DNA from: Bettongia penicillata ogilbyi
Lineage: Eukaryota; Chordata; Mammalia; Diprotodontia; Potoroidae
Assembly (NCBI GenBank): GCA_023548195.1
Contig: JAJHZJ010000699.1
Location: 3,195,175 to 3,259,174, forward strand
Reading direction: 5' to 3'
DNA: 64,000 nt
Of this stretch, positions 24,061-33,083 are shown piece by piece. A program made the translations under genes and the position numbers. The notes beneath the pieces are model-generated. The model saw only the letters and a program-made list of their open reading frames with translations. It made no database searches and was not told where the DNA came from. Every line of letters starts with the position of its first letter. The first letter of the stretch is position 1.

Positions 24061-25835
24061 GATATTCAGACCACTGCATACTGCCATCATCGTTTTCACA
24101 TCCTGTCTATCTCTTCTTCTTATAATAATGTAGTCTATTAAATGCCAACGATTACTGTGAGGGTGCATCCATGAAGTTTTAGCTGATTCTATTCCAGTTG
24201 AGATTTACAAGGTGGGGGGGGCATTCATTGTTCAAACAAAAGCTGACTGAAATTTTCTGGGTTATATGCCAAGAAGAGGTTAACTCCCAGTAATGCAAGA
24301 GTAACTCCATTGTCCACTTCTATAACAATAAAGGAAACAAATTGCCCTGTGACAATCACAGGGAGATCTCTCTCTTAGTCATTGCTGGCAAGATTCTTGC
24401 CAGAGTCCTCCTTAATAGGCTGATCCTTTCCCTGGAAGATGGTCCTCTACCTGAGAGCCGACATGGCATCAGAAAGGGCTGAGGAATGGCTGATATGGTT
24501 TTTAATGCCAACAACTCCAGGAGAAATGCCAAGAGCAGAACAGACATCTGTAAACAACATTTGGCAAGCTGACCAAGGCTTTTGATACTATCGGTTGTGA
24601 AGGTTTATGGAAAATTATGTCAATATTTAGTTGCCCAGAGAAGTTCATCAATATTGTACATCATTTTCATGATAGCATGCTTGCCTGGGTTCTAAATAAT
24701 GGACAATGGTGCTTGTGCTTTCCCAGTCAACAATGGAGTGAAACAGGACTGTTTGCTTGCTCCCATGCTTTTTGACATGATGTTTTCAGCAATTTTGTCA
24801 AACAACTTCAGTGAGGATGAACATGGCATCAAGGTCAGCTACTACACTGATAGTAAATTATTCAACTTGAAAAGGCTACAAGCCAAGACTAAAGCAAAGG
24901 GAGAGTTGGTGCATGATGTTTTTATGTTCACAGATAATTCTGTACTCAGTGCAGCCTCTGAAACTGAGATACAATGAAGTATGGATCAATTCTCTGCAGC
25001 TTGCATCAATTTTGACCTAAAAGTTAACACAAGAAAACACAAGTGCTCCATTAGCCAACCACCCATATGTGGAACAATCAGTTATGGCAAATGAAGAAAT
25101 TTTGAATGCTGTGAATAAGTTCACTTACCGTGGCAATATACTTTCCAGGGATGTACACATTGATAATGAGATTGATACAATTGTTGCTAGAGCTAGCTCA
25201 GTGTTTGGGAGGCACTGAAGGAAAGTATGGGAAAGAAGAGGAAATTATTCTGATTACCAAACTGAAGGTCTACAAAGCTGCTATGCTGACTTCATTGTTG
25301 TATGGCTGTGAAAACTGGACAGTATACCAGCGCCATGCCACTTTCATTTGAATTGTCTTAGGAAGACTCTGAAGATTACCTGGCAGGATAAGGTACCTGT
25401 CCCTGAGGTCCTTTCCCAAACTAAACTGCATTCAAACTCTACTGCAGAGAGTGCAACTTGATGGGTTGGGTATGTTGTTCAAATGCCAAATGTATATTTG
25501 CCTTACACAAGGCAAGAGCTCACATGATGATCAGAAGAAGCAATACAACGACATTCTCAAGGTCTCTCTGAAGAACTTTGGAATTGATTGTGTGACATGG
25601 GAGATACTGGCACAGGACAGCCCAGTATAGTGTGCCCTCATCAAAGAAGGTGCTACACTCTGTAAGCAAAGTAGAATAGAAGTAACTCATAGTGAGATGC
25701 AAAAAATTTAGAGAATTCATGCCGAATGTTCACACGCACTATTTGTGCCTGAACTGTGGTAGATAATGATGTAACTTCAGTCTTCTTCAAGAATGAAGGA
25801 CATCAACCGATGGAGTAACAAAGTTCCCACTCAGC
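24061..25835 (+). mobile_element. RTE-clade LINE, RT region and 3' end, degenerate
   Basis: The RT region is legible in broken frames. It includes a PCDNHREISLL-like segment near 24345, NNGVKQDCLLAPMLFDMMFS at about 24730-24790 and FNLKRLQAKTKAKGELVHDV at about 24860-24920. A decayed catalytic box (FTDN in place of FADD) follows. The 3' end (about 25780-25835) has CTTCAAGAATGAAGGACATC, the same tail that ends the RTE-tailed SINEs in this window. The frame at 24699-24977 is only a fragment of the RT and is not a gene. Confidence 0.8.
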
Positions 25836-25839
25836 TTTG

Positions 25840-26040
25840 GTGTTTTCAGAAATGCTTAAAAGTCCTTCATTCCATTAAAGATCCATTCCTCCCTGATTAT
25901 ACTCAGCTTTGTAGGGTGTGCTATCGTTAGCTATAAGCCTATTATCTCTTGCCTTTTATAATAATTGTACTCCAAGATCTCTTCCCATTTTTCCATAGAA
26001 GCTGTCAGACCTTGTGAAATCCTTACAGTCATTCCATAGT
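25840..26040 (-). mobile_element. L1 inter-ORF fragment, reverse orientation
   Basis: The minus strand matches the inter-ORF segment seen at 16200-16300 and 20840-20930 (gagctaagattac... with the 'gtataat' motif). Diverged. Confidence 0.5.
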
Positions 26041-26089
26041 ACTTGAACTGTTGCTTTCTAAACACTTGATATATGTCTCTACCTCCAGA

Positions 26090-26222
26090 CATAGGGTACA
26101 GCTAGTGCAAAGGCTTAGAGATAGGAAATGGAATGTAATATGTGAGTTCAATTTCTCTAGACTGCAGAAGGCAAAAAGATGAATAATGAAAACAAAGCTA
26201 GAGAGGTAAGTTAGGGACATAT
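26090..26222 (-). mobile_element. L2 relic
   Basis: Short block with the phrase GTGCAAAGGCTTAGAGATAG that recurs in antisense L2 copies. Diverged and non-coding. Confidence 0.5.
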
Positions 26223-26231
26223 AGTTAAATT

Positions 26232-26475
26232 CTTCATAATATTTTTCCCCAATTACATGTTAAATTTTTAAACATTTTTTAAAGTTTTGAGGTTCATATT
26301 CCATCACTCTCTTCCTCCATCCCCTCCCCTCTCCACAAGGCAGTAAGCAATCCAATAAAGTTTATATATATATACATATATATATATTCAATTAGTCATT
26401 TTGTACAAGAAAACTCAAATAAAAAATGAAAGAAAATGAAATATGGCATGTTTCGGTCTGAATTCAGACGGTATT
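26232..26475 (-). mobile_element. L1 3' UTR fragment next to the YTHDC2 CpG island
   Basis: Antisense 3' UTR of L1, parallel to 40335-40640 and 59165-59420. Shared landmarks are a T-rich start, a CTTCCTCCATCCCCTCCCCT-like tract and a GCAATCCAATAAAG-like segment. A short TA microsatellite lies near 26365. The fragment ends just before the CpG island. Confidence 0.7.
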
Positions 26476-26704
26476 AGTTTTCTCTCCGGAGGCAGAGGAG
26501 TCCTTTGGGATTTACCAGAGGACACTAGAGGAGCCAGGAGGCGCGGCCACGGCCTGTGGTCATTTGGGGCTCCCTGGACTCGTTTCTTGAGCCCCCACTT
26601 TCACTGAGGTGGAGCCTGCACAAAGCACACACAGTCTCCGCACCCTAGGACAGCTCCCAAGCTCCTAAGCATCCCTGGAGAGCTCCCTTGCCCCGCCCAC
26701 CCGC

Positions 26705-26735
26705 CGTGACGCGCTGACGTCACATCGCGTCACGA
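26705..26735. promoter_or_regulatory. CRE (ATF/CREB) site cluster
   Basis: A full palindromic CRE, TGACGTCA, lies at 26715-26722. Half sites flank it on both sides: GTGACGCG at 26706 and GCGTCACG at 26727. Such sites bind CREB/ATF and Jun-ATF dimers. From memory, human YTHDC2 transcription has been linked to Jun/ATF2 at a CRE-like element, which would fit. The position, about 265 bp upstream of the ATG, suits a core promoter. Confidence 0.7.
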
Positions 26736-26987
26736 CGCCGGCGGCGTCCGCTCCGGGCGGCTCAGAGGTGGCGGAGAGCGGCGGCGGCGCCCCGGCTAAC
26801 TGTGGCTGGGCGGCCCGCGGCTCCCCGGCGTGCGGGGCCCTGCGGTCCCCCGGCTTTCGGCTCCCCCCGGCCCCCGTCCCTCTCCATCTTGGCGCCCCGC
26901 AGGCCGCCCCCGAGGCTCGGTCTGGGTCCCGCCTCCCCCCGCCTCGCGCCCCATCCGTCAGTCAGCGTCCCCTCAGCGGCGGCTCCC

Positions 26988-27196
26988 ATGTCCAGGCCGA
27001 GCAGCGTCTCCCCGCGGCCGCCGGCTCCGGGCGGCGGCGGGGGCGGCGGGGGCGGCGGCGGGGGTGTCGGCCCAGTGCGGCTCGGGCTCCGGCGGCGGCG
27101 GCCGGGCCAAGGGGCTGAAGGACATCCGCATCGACGAGGAGGTGAAGATCGCCGTCAACATCGCCCTGGAGCGCTTTCGTTACGGGGACCAGAGGG
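26988..27196 (+). CDS. YTHDC2: YTHDC2 exon 1 (coding part): Gly-rich N-terminus, start of R3H region
   Basis: ATG at 26988 in the context GGCTCCCATGTCC opens MSRPSSVSPRPPAPG followed by a glycine tract, matching the family's N-terminus. The conserved part, GRAKGLKDIRIDEEVKIAVN then IALERFRYGDQR, lies in another frame (+1). One extra G therefore appears to be present in the G-rich tract at about 27040-27065. Donor AGGG|gtgagt at 27197; phase 1. The conserved segment has no stop, so the gene is probably functional and the shift is a sequence error or a recent variant. Confidence 0.88.
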
Positions 27197-27210
27197 GTGA
27201 GTGCGGCCTG

Positions 27211-27593
27211 GGCGAGGGGCCGGGGCGGCGGGGGCCCGGGGCGGCGGGGGCCCGGGGCCGCGAGGGGGCGGGGTGGTCTGGGGCGGCGGGGGCCCGCGAG
27301 GGGGCGGGGGGCCCGGGGCGGCGGGGGGGCCGCGAGGGGGCGGGGAGACCCGGGGCGGCGGGGGCCCGGGCCCGCGAGGGGGCGGGGGGGCCCGGGGCGG
27401 CGGGGGCCCGCGAGGGGGCGGGGAGCCCGGGGCGGCGGGGGGCCCGCGAGGGGGCGGGGAGGCCCGGGGCCGCGAGGGGGCGGGGGGCCCGGGGAGGCGG
27501 GGGCCCGCGAGGGGGCGGGGAGCCCGGGGCGGCGGGGGGCCGCGAGGGGGCGGGGAGACCCGGGGCCGCGAGGGGGCGGGGGGCCTCGGGGGC
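27211..27593. repeat. GC-rich minisatellite at the start of YTHDC2 intron 1
   Basis: Ten copies of CGCGAGGGGGCGGGG lie between about 27266 and 27580, separated by variants of CCCGGGGCGGCGGGGGCC; spacing varies from about 25 to 45 bp. The non-template strand is extremely G-rich with many G3-G7 runs. It begins only about 15 bp after the exon 1 donor. Long open frames on both strands here reflect composition only. Confidence 0.9.
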
Positions 27594-27849
27594 TCCCGGG
27601 ACCTCCGACAGCTCAGGACCGTAGAGGCTGGGGTCACGGAACGGGAGAGGCCCCGCGTCTGTCCACAAACAGTGTATTTATTTATTCTTTGCCCCCGACG
27701 CGGTCGTCACTCGAGTTTTGGGGCCCTCATCTGTCAAGTGTGGAGGTTGGGAGGCCCACGCGAGGTCGCGTGTGGAGAGGGCGTTAGAATGCGCCTTCCC
27801 TCTGGGACAGAGGCTCTTGTCTAAAGACACCTTTTTATAACTGTGGCCT

Positions 27850-27925
27850 TTATCATTTTATGTGTTTTATTTTATGCATTTGAACCGTTATTCTGAGAAC
27901 GGGTCCGTAGACTTCAGACCTTGGT
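27850..27925 (-). mobile_element. hAT-type transposon fragment
   Basis: Antisense of the motif block also seen at 30568-30740 (TTATGCATTTGAA, then TTCTGAGAACGGGTCCGTAG), typical of a mammal-wide hAT family that ends in ...AGAACCCCTG. Name not assigned. Confidence 0.55.
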
Positions 27926-28019
27926 GAGACGCCCTCCTGTAGAAGGTTCCTGTGCAAACAGTCACTTACACAGAGGTCTGGTCCCATCGGCGTAGGGAGC
28001 TCCTGATAAGCATCTCCCA

Positions 28020-28120
28020 CTTCTAGAGTACATGACTTGGCCAAGGTCACACAGGCAGGATGACCCAGCCCTAAGTCCTCCTTTCTCCTCACCTTATAAA
28101 AGACCCAGCCCCAATTGCAC
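28020..28120 (-). mobile_element. MIR-like SINE fragment
   Basis: Antisense MIR core (GACTTGGCCAAGGTCACACA) followed by a decayed head. Short. Confidence 0.6.
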
Positions 28121-28149
28121 ACCCATGCCTCCCCACCTCACATAGTTCT

Positions 28150-28295
28150 TCTCCCCATTCATTTCACCTCCTCTTTTAGATGTCATCCTCCTTCATTAGA
28201 AAGGCAGCTCCTTGCAGGACTATCCCTCTCTCTTTTTTTTTATATCTCCAGCATTCATATAGTGTTGAACAATAATAAGGGCTTAATAAATGCAA
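28150..28295 (+). mobile_element. L2 3' end
   Basis: Typical L2 3' end: GCAGCTCCTTGCAGGACT..., then an ATAGTGTTGAACAATAATAAGGGCTTAATAAATGC-type ending that finishes in short AT-rich repeats (about 28295-28360). Confidence 0.65.
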
Positions 28296-28699
28296 ACTGT
28301 GCAGTAATAATAACTAATAATTAAGTAATAAGTAATTATTAAGTAATAAGTAAGACTAAGTAATACTTTATCTAGGACATAGTTTTTTTTCCTTGAATTA
28401 TCTCTAACATGACCTTGTCCAATGACGTGCATTCGTTAAATGTTTTGAATTGTCAAAGTATCTAAATGTTTGGGTTGCCATTTCTCCATTTTTTAAAATA
28501 TGAGCCCATGTCAGAAGTTCAAGGAAGAAAAATTTTCCCAGACTTCATAGAACTTATAATCATAAATAATTAAAATGAGAAGTAACAAGTGGAAGTACAA
28601 ATAACTACAATGCAATATAGAGAATATATTTAGATATATCTATAGATATATATGGAGAGAGAGAGAAAATGCTACAGAGAGAAATGACTACAATGCAGT

Positions 28700-28925
28700 A
28701 CAGAGAATGAAAGTATAAAGTGTTCCATCAGGTCAGAAAAGGGAGTGATTATTTCCAACTAAGGCTGGCTTCTTGAAAGAAATGACACTGATTTAGGCCT
28801 TGAAAAGTATGTAAGAATTGAAGAGTTGGAGCTAGAGAGGAAGGGCGTTGTAGCTATAGATACACAGTTTGAAAGGATAGAGACAGGAAACCAAGGTGCA
28901 TGTTTAGAAAGTTAACAGGTAGCTC
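28700..28925 (-). mobile_element. L2 fragment
   Basis: Antisense L2 text, with segments such as TTTAGGCCTTGAAAAGTATG and GGAAGGGCGTTGTAG. These align with the copies at 38370 and 45990. Confidence 0.6.
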
Positions 28926-28954
28926 AAATGAAGCTTCAATTCTGGAAAGACTTT

Positions 28955-29172
28955 TAGGGTCTCCTGTTGCATCCTGGGCCATCTCCAGTCATCTTGATGA
29001 ACATCTGATCGTTGGACCCAGAAGGCTCAGGAGGAGAAAGTGAGGCTGGTGACCTTGCACAGCCCTCCCTCACCCAAATCAAAGTCAACTGCAAGTCGTG
29101 TCATCATTTCCCTGATGTCAGTGTCCTCTTCTGGAACTAAGGACAAACACAATACGACAAATTCTTTTGGAC
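28955..29172 (+). mobile_element. RTE-derived SINE tail
   Basis: Contains the RTE 3' tail used by marsupial SINEs: CTCCAGTCATCTTGATGAAC, GAGTGAGGCTGGTGACC-like text and a terminal ACTAAGGACAAACACAATAC. Head missing. Confidence 0.7.
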
Positions 29173-29423
29173 CATATTGGTGGTATACATATAATTGCTT
29201 TTTCATTGCCAGATTTAACATTTGGGTGCTGGTTTGAAGTCATGATATAAGGCCTGACTTAATAGTGAATGCTTACTGAAGTGAATTAATTAGTTGTACT
29301 TACCATCATGTAAACCATAGTAAAAATAAATGAGGTTTCAAGTGTATTGTTTTAGCCAAAGCTAAATAATTTTTTTCTTCCTTATGTCTGACCATTTAAA
29401 AAAATACATTTTTCTTTCTCTAG

Positions 29424-29514
29424 AAATGGAATTTCCTTCTTCTTTAACCAGTACTGAAAGAGCTTTTATTCATCGATTAAGTCAGTCTCTTGGTTTGGTC
29501 TCTAAAAGCAAAGG
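29424..29514 (+). CDS. YTHDC2: YTHDC2 exon 2: R3H domain
   Basis: Acceptor TTTCTCTAG|AAATGG; donor AAAGG|gtaagt. 91 nt, entering in phase 1 and leaving in phase 2. Encodes EMEFPSSLTSTERAFIHRLS and the following SQSLGLVSKSKG, the middle of the R3H single-strand nucleic-acid-binding domain. Identical or nearly so to the placental protein. Confidence 0.97.
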
Positions 29515-29794
29515 GTAAGTTCATTTGCTTTTTCTTATCAAAGAGAAATTTCTGGCTACTTTTTATAGTTACATATATCTGTGGAAGCGGGGAGGGAAAG
29601 AGAAATACTTCTTTTACTGTGTCTGACTTTTCTGCATACCCATACCCATACTTTCTTCCTGTTTCTTTTGTCTCCTTCCCAATTTCTTCTTCCCCAGGGG
29701 GAAAAAAGGAAGAAAGTAGTTAAATCTTATCTTAAAAGAGAAAGATGGTCTTGACTTGATATCCAAATAGAAATGTTAAAACAGGAAGTAATTT

Positions 29795-29895
29795 TGTAAA
29801 TTTAGCTAGTTGAATCCCCTTATTTTGCAGATGGGAGAAGTGAAATGATTTATCCAACATCGTACTAATGAATGGCAGAGCTAGAATCTGCTGCT
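29795..29895 (-). mobile_element. MIR-like SINE fragment
   Basis: Antisense MIR text (CCTTATTTTGCAGATGGGAG, then a decayed core). Short and diverged. Confidence 0.5.
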
Positions 29896-30049
29896 TGTTC
29901 CATTTATATCCTATTTTTTTGTTTGTTTATAGACATCTGTTTTATTCTTGATATGGTTTTCTTGTTTGTTTTTTTCTTTGTAATGGGGAATTATAGTCCT
30001 CTGCTTATTTTCTTCCTAATCAGGTTTTAGGTTTTAAAAACAATTATAA

Positions 30050-30440
30050 GGGTGAGCATGGTGGAATGAACCTGTAGTCTCTGCTGCTGAGGCTTCCTGC
30101 TTGAGTTCAGGAACTCTGAATTATAGTAGGGCTACATCTGGTACCAAAATAGTGAGTCCCCAGGAGTCTCCACTCTAGGCTGCCCAGGTTGAAAAAAAAA
30201 GGAACAGGTTGAAAGTTCTGTGCCCATCAGTTTTGGAATTGAGTCCATAATAGCTCTTGTACTAATTAGCTGTTACTGCAATATGCAAGGATTTGTGACT
30301 TCACACATGTGGGTACTAATATTGATCACAACCTTACAAAAGTTGGTCTTTGATAACTACGACTGAAAAATGCATCCCCCTGTACCAACCCTGGAGGTAA
30401 GAATGTATGGGCAAAATAAAGAGATCTTGTCTCAAAATAA
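30050..30440 (+). pseudogene. 7SL (SRP) RNA retropseudogene, interrupted
   Basis: Follows 7SL RNA from its start (GGTGAGCATGGTGGAATG, CCTGTAGTCTCTGCTGCTGA) through TTGAGTTCAGGAACTCTG and the GAACAGGTTGAAAGTTCTGT segment to about 30262. It picks up the 7SL 3' end again at about 30405 (GGGCAAAATAAAGAGATCTT followed by GTCTC and an A-rich tail). About 135 bp in between belong to another repeat that also occurs near 35890. Too diverged to be a functional SRP RNA. Confidence 0.68.
30268..30400 (+). repeat. Unidentified repeat, copy A
   Basis: Contains ATATGCAAGGATTTGTGACT, ATGTGGGTACTAATATTGAT and GTCTTTGATAACTAC. The same text in the opposite orientation lies at 35890-36015 in intron 3. It splits a 7SL pseudogene. 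No known family recognised. Confidence 0.6.
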
Positions 30441-30567
30441 ATAGTTATATAAAACAGGTTGGGTAGAGGGGAAAGAAGAGTAGGAGGTGCCATTTGAGAG
30501 ATATCCTCAATGAAAAAGCAGTATGTGTTGAGCACATTCTGTTTTTGGAGAGAAATTATTACCTTTT

Positions 30568-30740
30568 AAATCAGGAGTTTTTTCGTTTTTTTGCATCATG
30601 GGACATTTTGGCAATGTGGTGAAACCCATCAACTCCTTAGGGTATTGTTTTGAAATGCATAAATTAAAATAGATGAGATTACAAAGGAGAATTATTGAAA
30701 TAATTACCAAAATAGACATCAAAACAAAAAAAAAAGTTGA
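30568..30740 (+). mobile_element. hAT-type transposon fragment
   Basis: TTTTTTGCATCATGGGACAT, GCAATGTGGTGAAACCCATC and the following TGAAATGCATAAATTAAAAT reproduce the end of a mammal-wide hAT family. It is the opposite orientation of 27850-27925. Confidence 0.55.
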
Positions 30741-31164
30741 CAGAGTCCATGAGAAGAACTCTTGTATTAAGGAAAAGAAAAGTCAAATGTCAAAAAAAAA
30801 AAGCAGCACAAAGAATTATGCAGGCAGTTCTTCAGACATGATCCACAAATACCCAATACTCTTTAAATATTCAGTTGCCTTTGAGTCTAGGAAATTCCTA
30901 TCTTATCCTCCCAAAACTATTGCTCATCACTTCACTGGATGGTAGGTGGAGTCCCTTCTTGCTGCTAATGTTTCAGAAAGGAAAAGATGTGCTTCTTGGG
31001 GCGCAAGAGTTTTATTTGGAATTTGGAACACATTTTCCCATGGAAACAATTACTAATATTGGATACTTCGTAGGTCAGCCCACAAGGATGAGGAGAACCA
31101 TACAATTAAAACAGTATTGTTTTCTGCTATTGTGGTTATTTTCTAATTTTAAATATACAATATT

Positions 31165-31835
31165 TTAGCTATATTACACTGGTCCCATCACTTCCTGCCA
31201 AATAGAAGGAGAAGAAATGGAAACAGTGTCAGATTTTACATTCTTGGGCTCAAAGATCACTGCAGATGGTGAATGCAGCCATGAAATTAAAAGACACTTG
31301 TTCTTTGGAAGAAAAACTGTCGCAAATCTGAACAGTGTACTAGAAAGCAGAAACATCACTTTGCCAGCAAAGGTCCATATAGTCAAAGCTGTGGTTTTTC
31401 CAGTAGCACTGTATGGTGAATTGGACTACATGGAAAGCTGAGGTCTGCAGAATTGACACTTTGGAATTGTGGTGCTGAAGAAGACTTTTGAGAGTTCCTT
31501 GGACATCGAGGAGATCAAATCAGTCAGTACGGAAATAAATTAATTCAAACTGTTCATTGGAAGGTCAACTACTGAAGCTGAAGGTGAAATACTTTGGCCA
31601 CGTAACGAGAAGCCTGGACTCATTAGAAAAGACTGATGTTGAGAAAGGTGAAGGCAAAAGGTGAAGGGAATGGCAGAGGAGGAGACGGATCATGGCATGG
31701 AAGAAATGACATAAAACTTGGAGAGACTTGAAGAGACAGTAAAGGATAAAAAGTCCTGGCATGCTATGGTTCATGGAGTCACAAGGAGTCAGATACGAAT
31801 GAACACCTAAACAACAAAAAAAGGAAAAAAGTTCA
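31165..31835 (+). mobile_element. BovB-type RTE LINE, 5'-truncated 3' end
   Basis: The frame from 31217 reads METVSDFTFLGSKITADGEC and on through HEIKRHLFFGRK and ITLPAKVHIVKAVVFPVALY. This is the characteristic C-terminal part of BovB ORF2. The nucleotide text continues through the BovB 3' region to GTCAGATACGAATGAACACC and an A-rich end. One stop at about 31439 and later frameshifts inactivate it. Confidence 0.88.
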
Positions 31836-32024
31836 AGATTTCTCATAATTGGTTTACTAAAAAGATCTTTAGAAAATGAGCTGCTGATAATTTGGAAATT
31901 CGTGTTTAGTTTCAGGTAAAAAAGAGGGATCTATTTGGGGCTAAAAGATCAGGACAGTGTAGAAATATCAATAGAGGTAAGAGGGAAAAAGAATTATGCT
32001 GGTCATAATGGATAAATAAGTGAA

Positions 32025-32230
32025 TGAAAATTCAGTTATTAAGCATTTATTTTGTATCATGGAGTGTACCAAGCACTTGGGATACAAATAGAAAATAGAA
32101 AAGACGGTCTCTGTTCCCCTGTTACTGAGGTTGCAATGGCATTTGGTGGGAGATAGTTAAGAAAATGCGTAGAGGAGTATGCAGAGCAAGGAAAAGGATA
32201 AGATAACATCTAGTATGAGAGGAGTATAAA
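32025..32230 (-). mobile_element. L2 3' end fragment
   Basis: Antisense L2: TTAAGCATTTATTTTGTATC, ACCAAGCACTTGGGATACAA, then TCTGTTCCCCTGTTACTGAG. Confidence 0.65.
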
Positions 32231-32756
32231 ATAGAATTTTTTAAAGCACCGCTCATTTTCCTTTTCTGATGTTGCAGCTTGATAAAGGCACCCTTTTCTC
32301 TACCATTTCTTTTCATACCTAAGAGCAGCTTTTGCAATATGATTAAGTGGTCCCACTGATTCTTTAGGTAACTTCTTTCTTTGGCTGTATTTGAGTAATT
32401 TCTTTTGATTTCATTTCCAGAATTCACTTACATGTTCATGCTTTTTGGTCCCTTAACCTCATAAGGGTAGTCTTGTCTAATTTTTGAGTGATAACTTCTT
32501 TGAAATAACCCCTATGACTTTGCCTGTTAGCCATTCCAGATCTCCCCCTTTGTACCTAGCATTGATCTTTGGCATGAATTTATCATATGATTCCAGTGAG
32601 ATATTTTAAATTAATCTCTGGACAATATTGCCCATGAAGGAGACAAATTTCTTACTTTGTGGAAGTAAAGAGTACAGTCAGAGATAAGTTGACTGTATTT
32701 GTACATGCAAAAGGAACTTCTACAACAAAGGATAAGCATTTCATCAAAAAGGAAAC
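32231..32756. other. Intron 2 sequence without recognised features
   Basis: AT-rich intronic sequence. No conserved frame, RNA or assigned repeat seen. Confidence 0.5.
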
Positions 32757-33083
32757 AGCACTTGAGCATGGTGGTACACACGTGGAGTCCCTCCTAATAA
32801 AGAGGCAGAAACTTGGTGCATCACTTGAATGTGGGAGTTCTGAGCTATAGCAGCACTAAAGTTGATCAGTCTTCAGTAAGTCTTGCATCTATATGGTGAA
32901 CCCAGGGGGCTGGAAGAGTAGATGTCTGGGAGGGGGACACCTGGCTGCCCAAGGAGAGGTGAACTGACCCAGTTTGGAAATAAGGCTGGTCACAGCTTCT
33001 CCGCATATCAGCAATGAGATTGGACTTGTGAGTGGCTACTGTCCTTTCAGCCTGGGTAAAATAGGAGACACCTAGTGTCCAAA
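32757..33083 (+). pseudogene. 7SL (SRP) RNA retropseudogene, near full length
   Basis: Collinear with 7SL RNA over about 300 nt. It has the 5' Alu-domain-like start (GAGCATGGTGGTACACACG), ACTTGAATGTGGGAGTTCTG and the S-domain segment TATGGTGAACCCAGGGGGCT. Then come GGCTGCCCAAGGAGAGGTGA and the 3' end GAGTGGCTACTGTCCTTTCA with CAGCCTGGGTAAAATAGGAG. An A-rich tail follows. Many substitutions across paired regions argue against function. Confidence 0.82.

Larger units (their letters stand above)
26490..27640 (+). promoter_or_regulatory. YTHDC2: CpG island promoter of YTHDC2
   Basis: GC content and CpG density rise abruptly from AT-rich surroundings at about 26490 and fall again after 27640. The island spans the presumed transcription start, exon 1 and the start of intron 1. 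No TATA box is evident, as expected for a broadly used CpG-island promoter. The exact start site cannot be read from sequence; it probably lies between the CRE cluster near 26720 and the ATG at 26988. Confidence 0.85.

Noticed and set aside
24699..24977. 92-residue frame as a possible gene
   Set aside because: It is a fragment of an RTE reverse transcriptase with stops and frameshifts on both sides and a decayed catalytic box.
27155..27668. Two long proline-rich open frames on the minus strand (about 160 residues each)
   Set aside because: They are the complement of the GC-rich minisatellite; the repeats lack stops in several frames. No conserved start or domain.
31217..31441. 74-residue frame as a possible host gene
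   Set aside because: It is the C-terminal part of BovB ORF2 in a 5'-truncated copy.
30050..33083. Functional 7SL (SRP) RNA genes
   Set aside because: Substitutions spread over paired stems, one copy is split, and A-rich ends indicate retropseudogenes.
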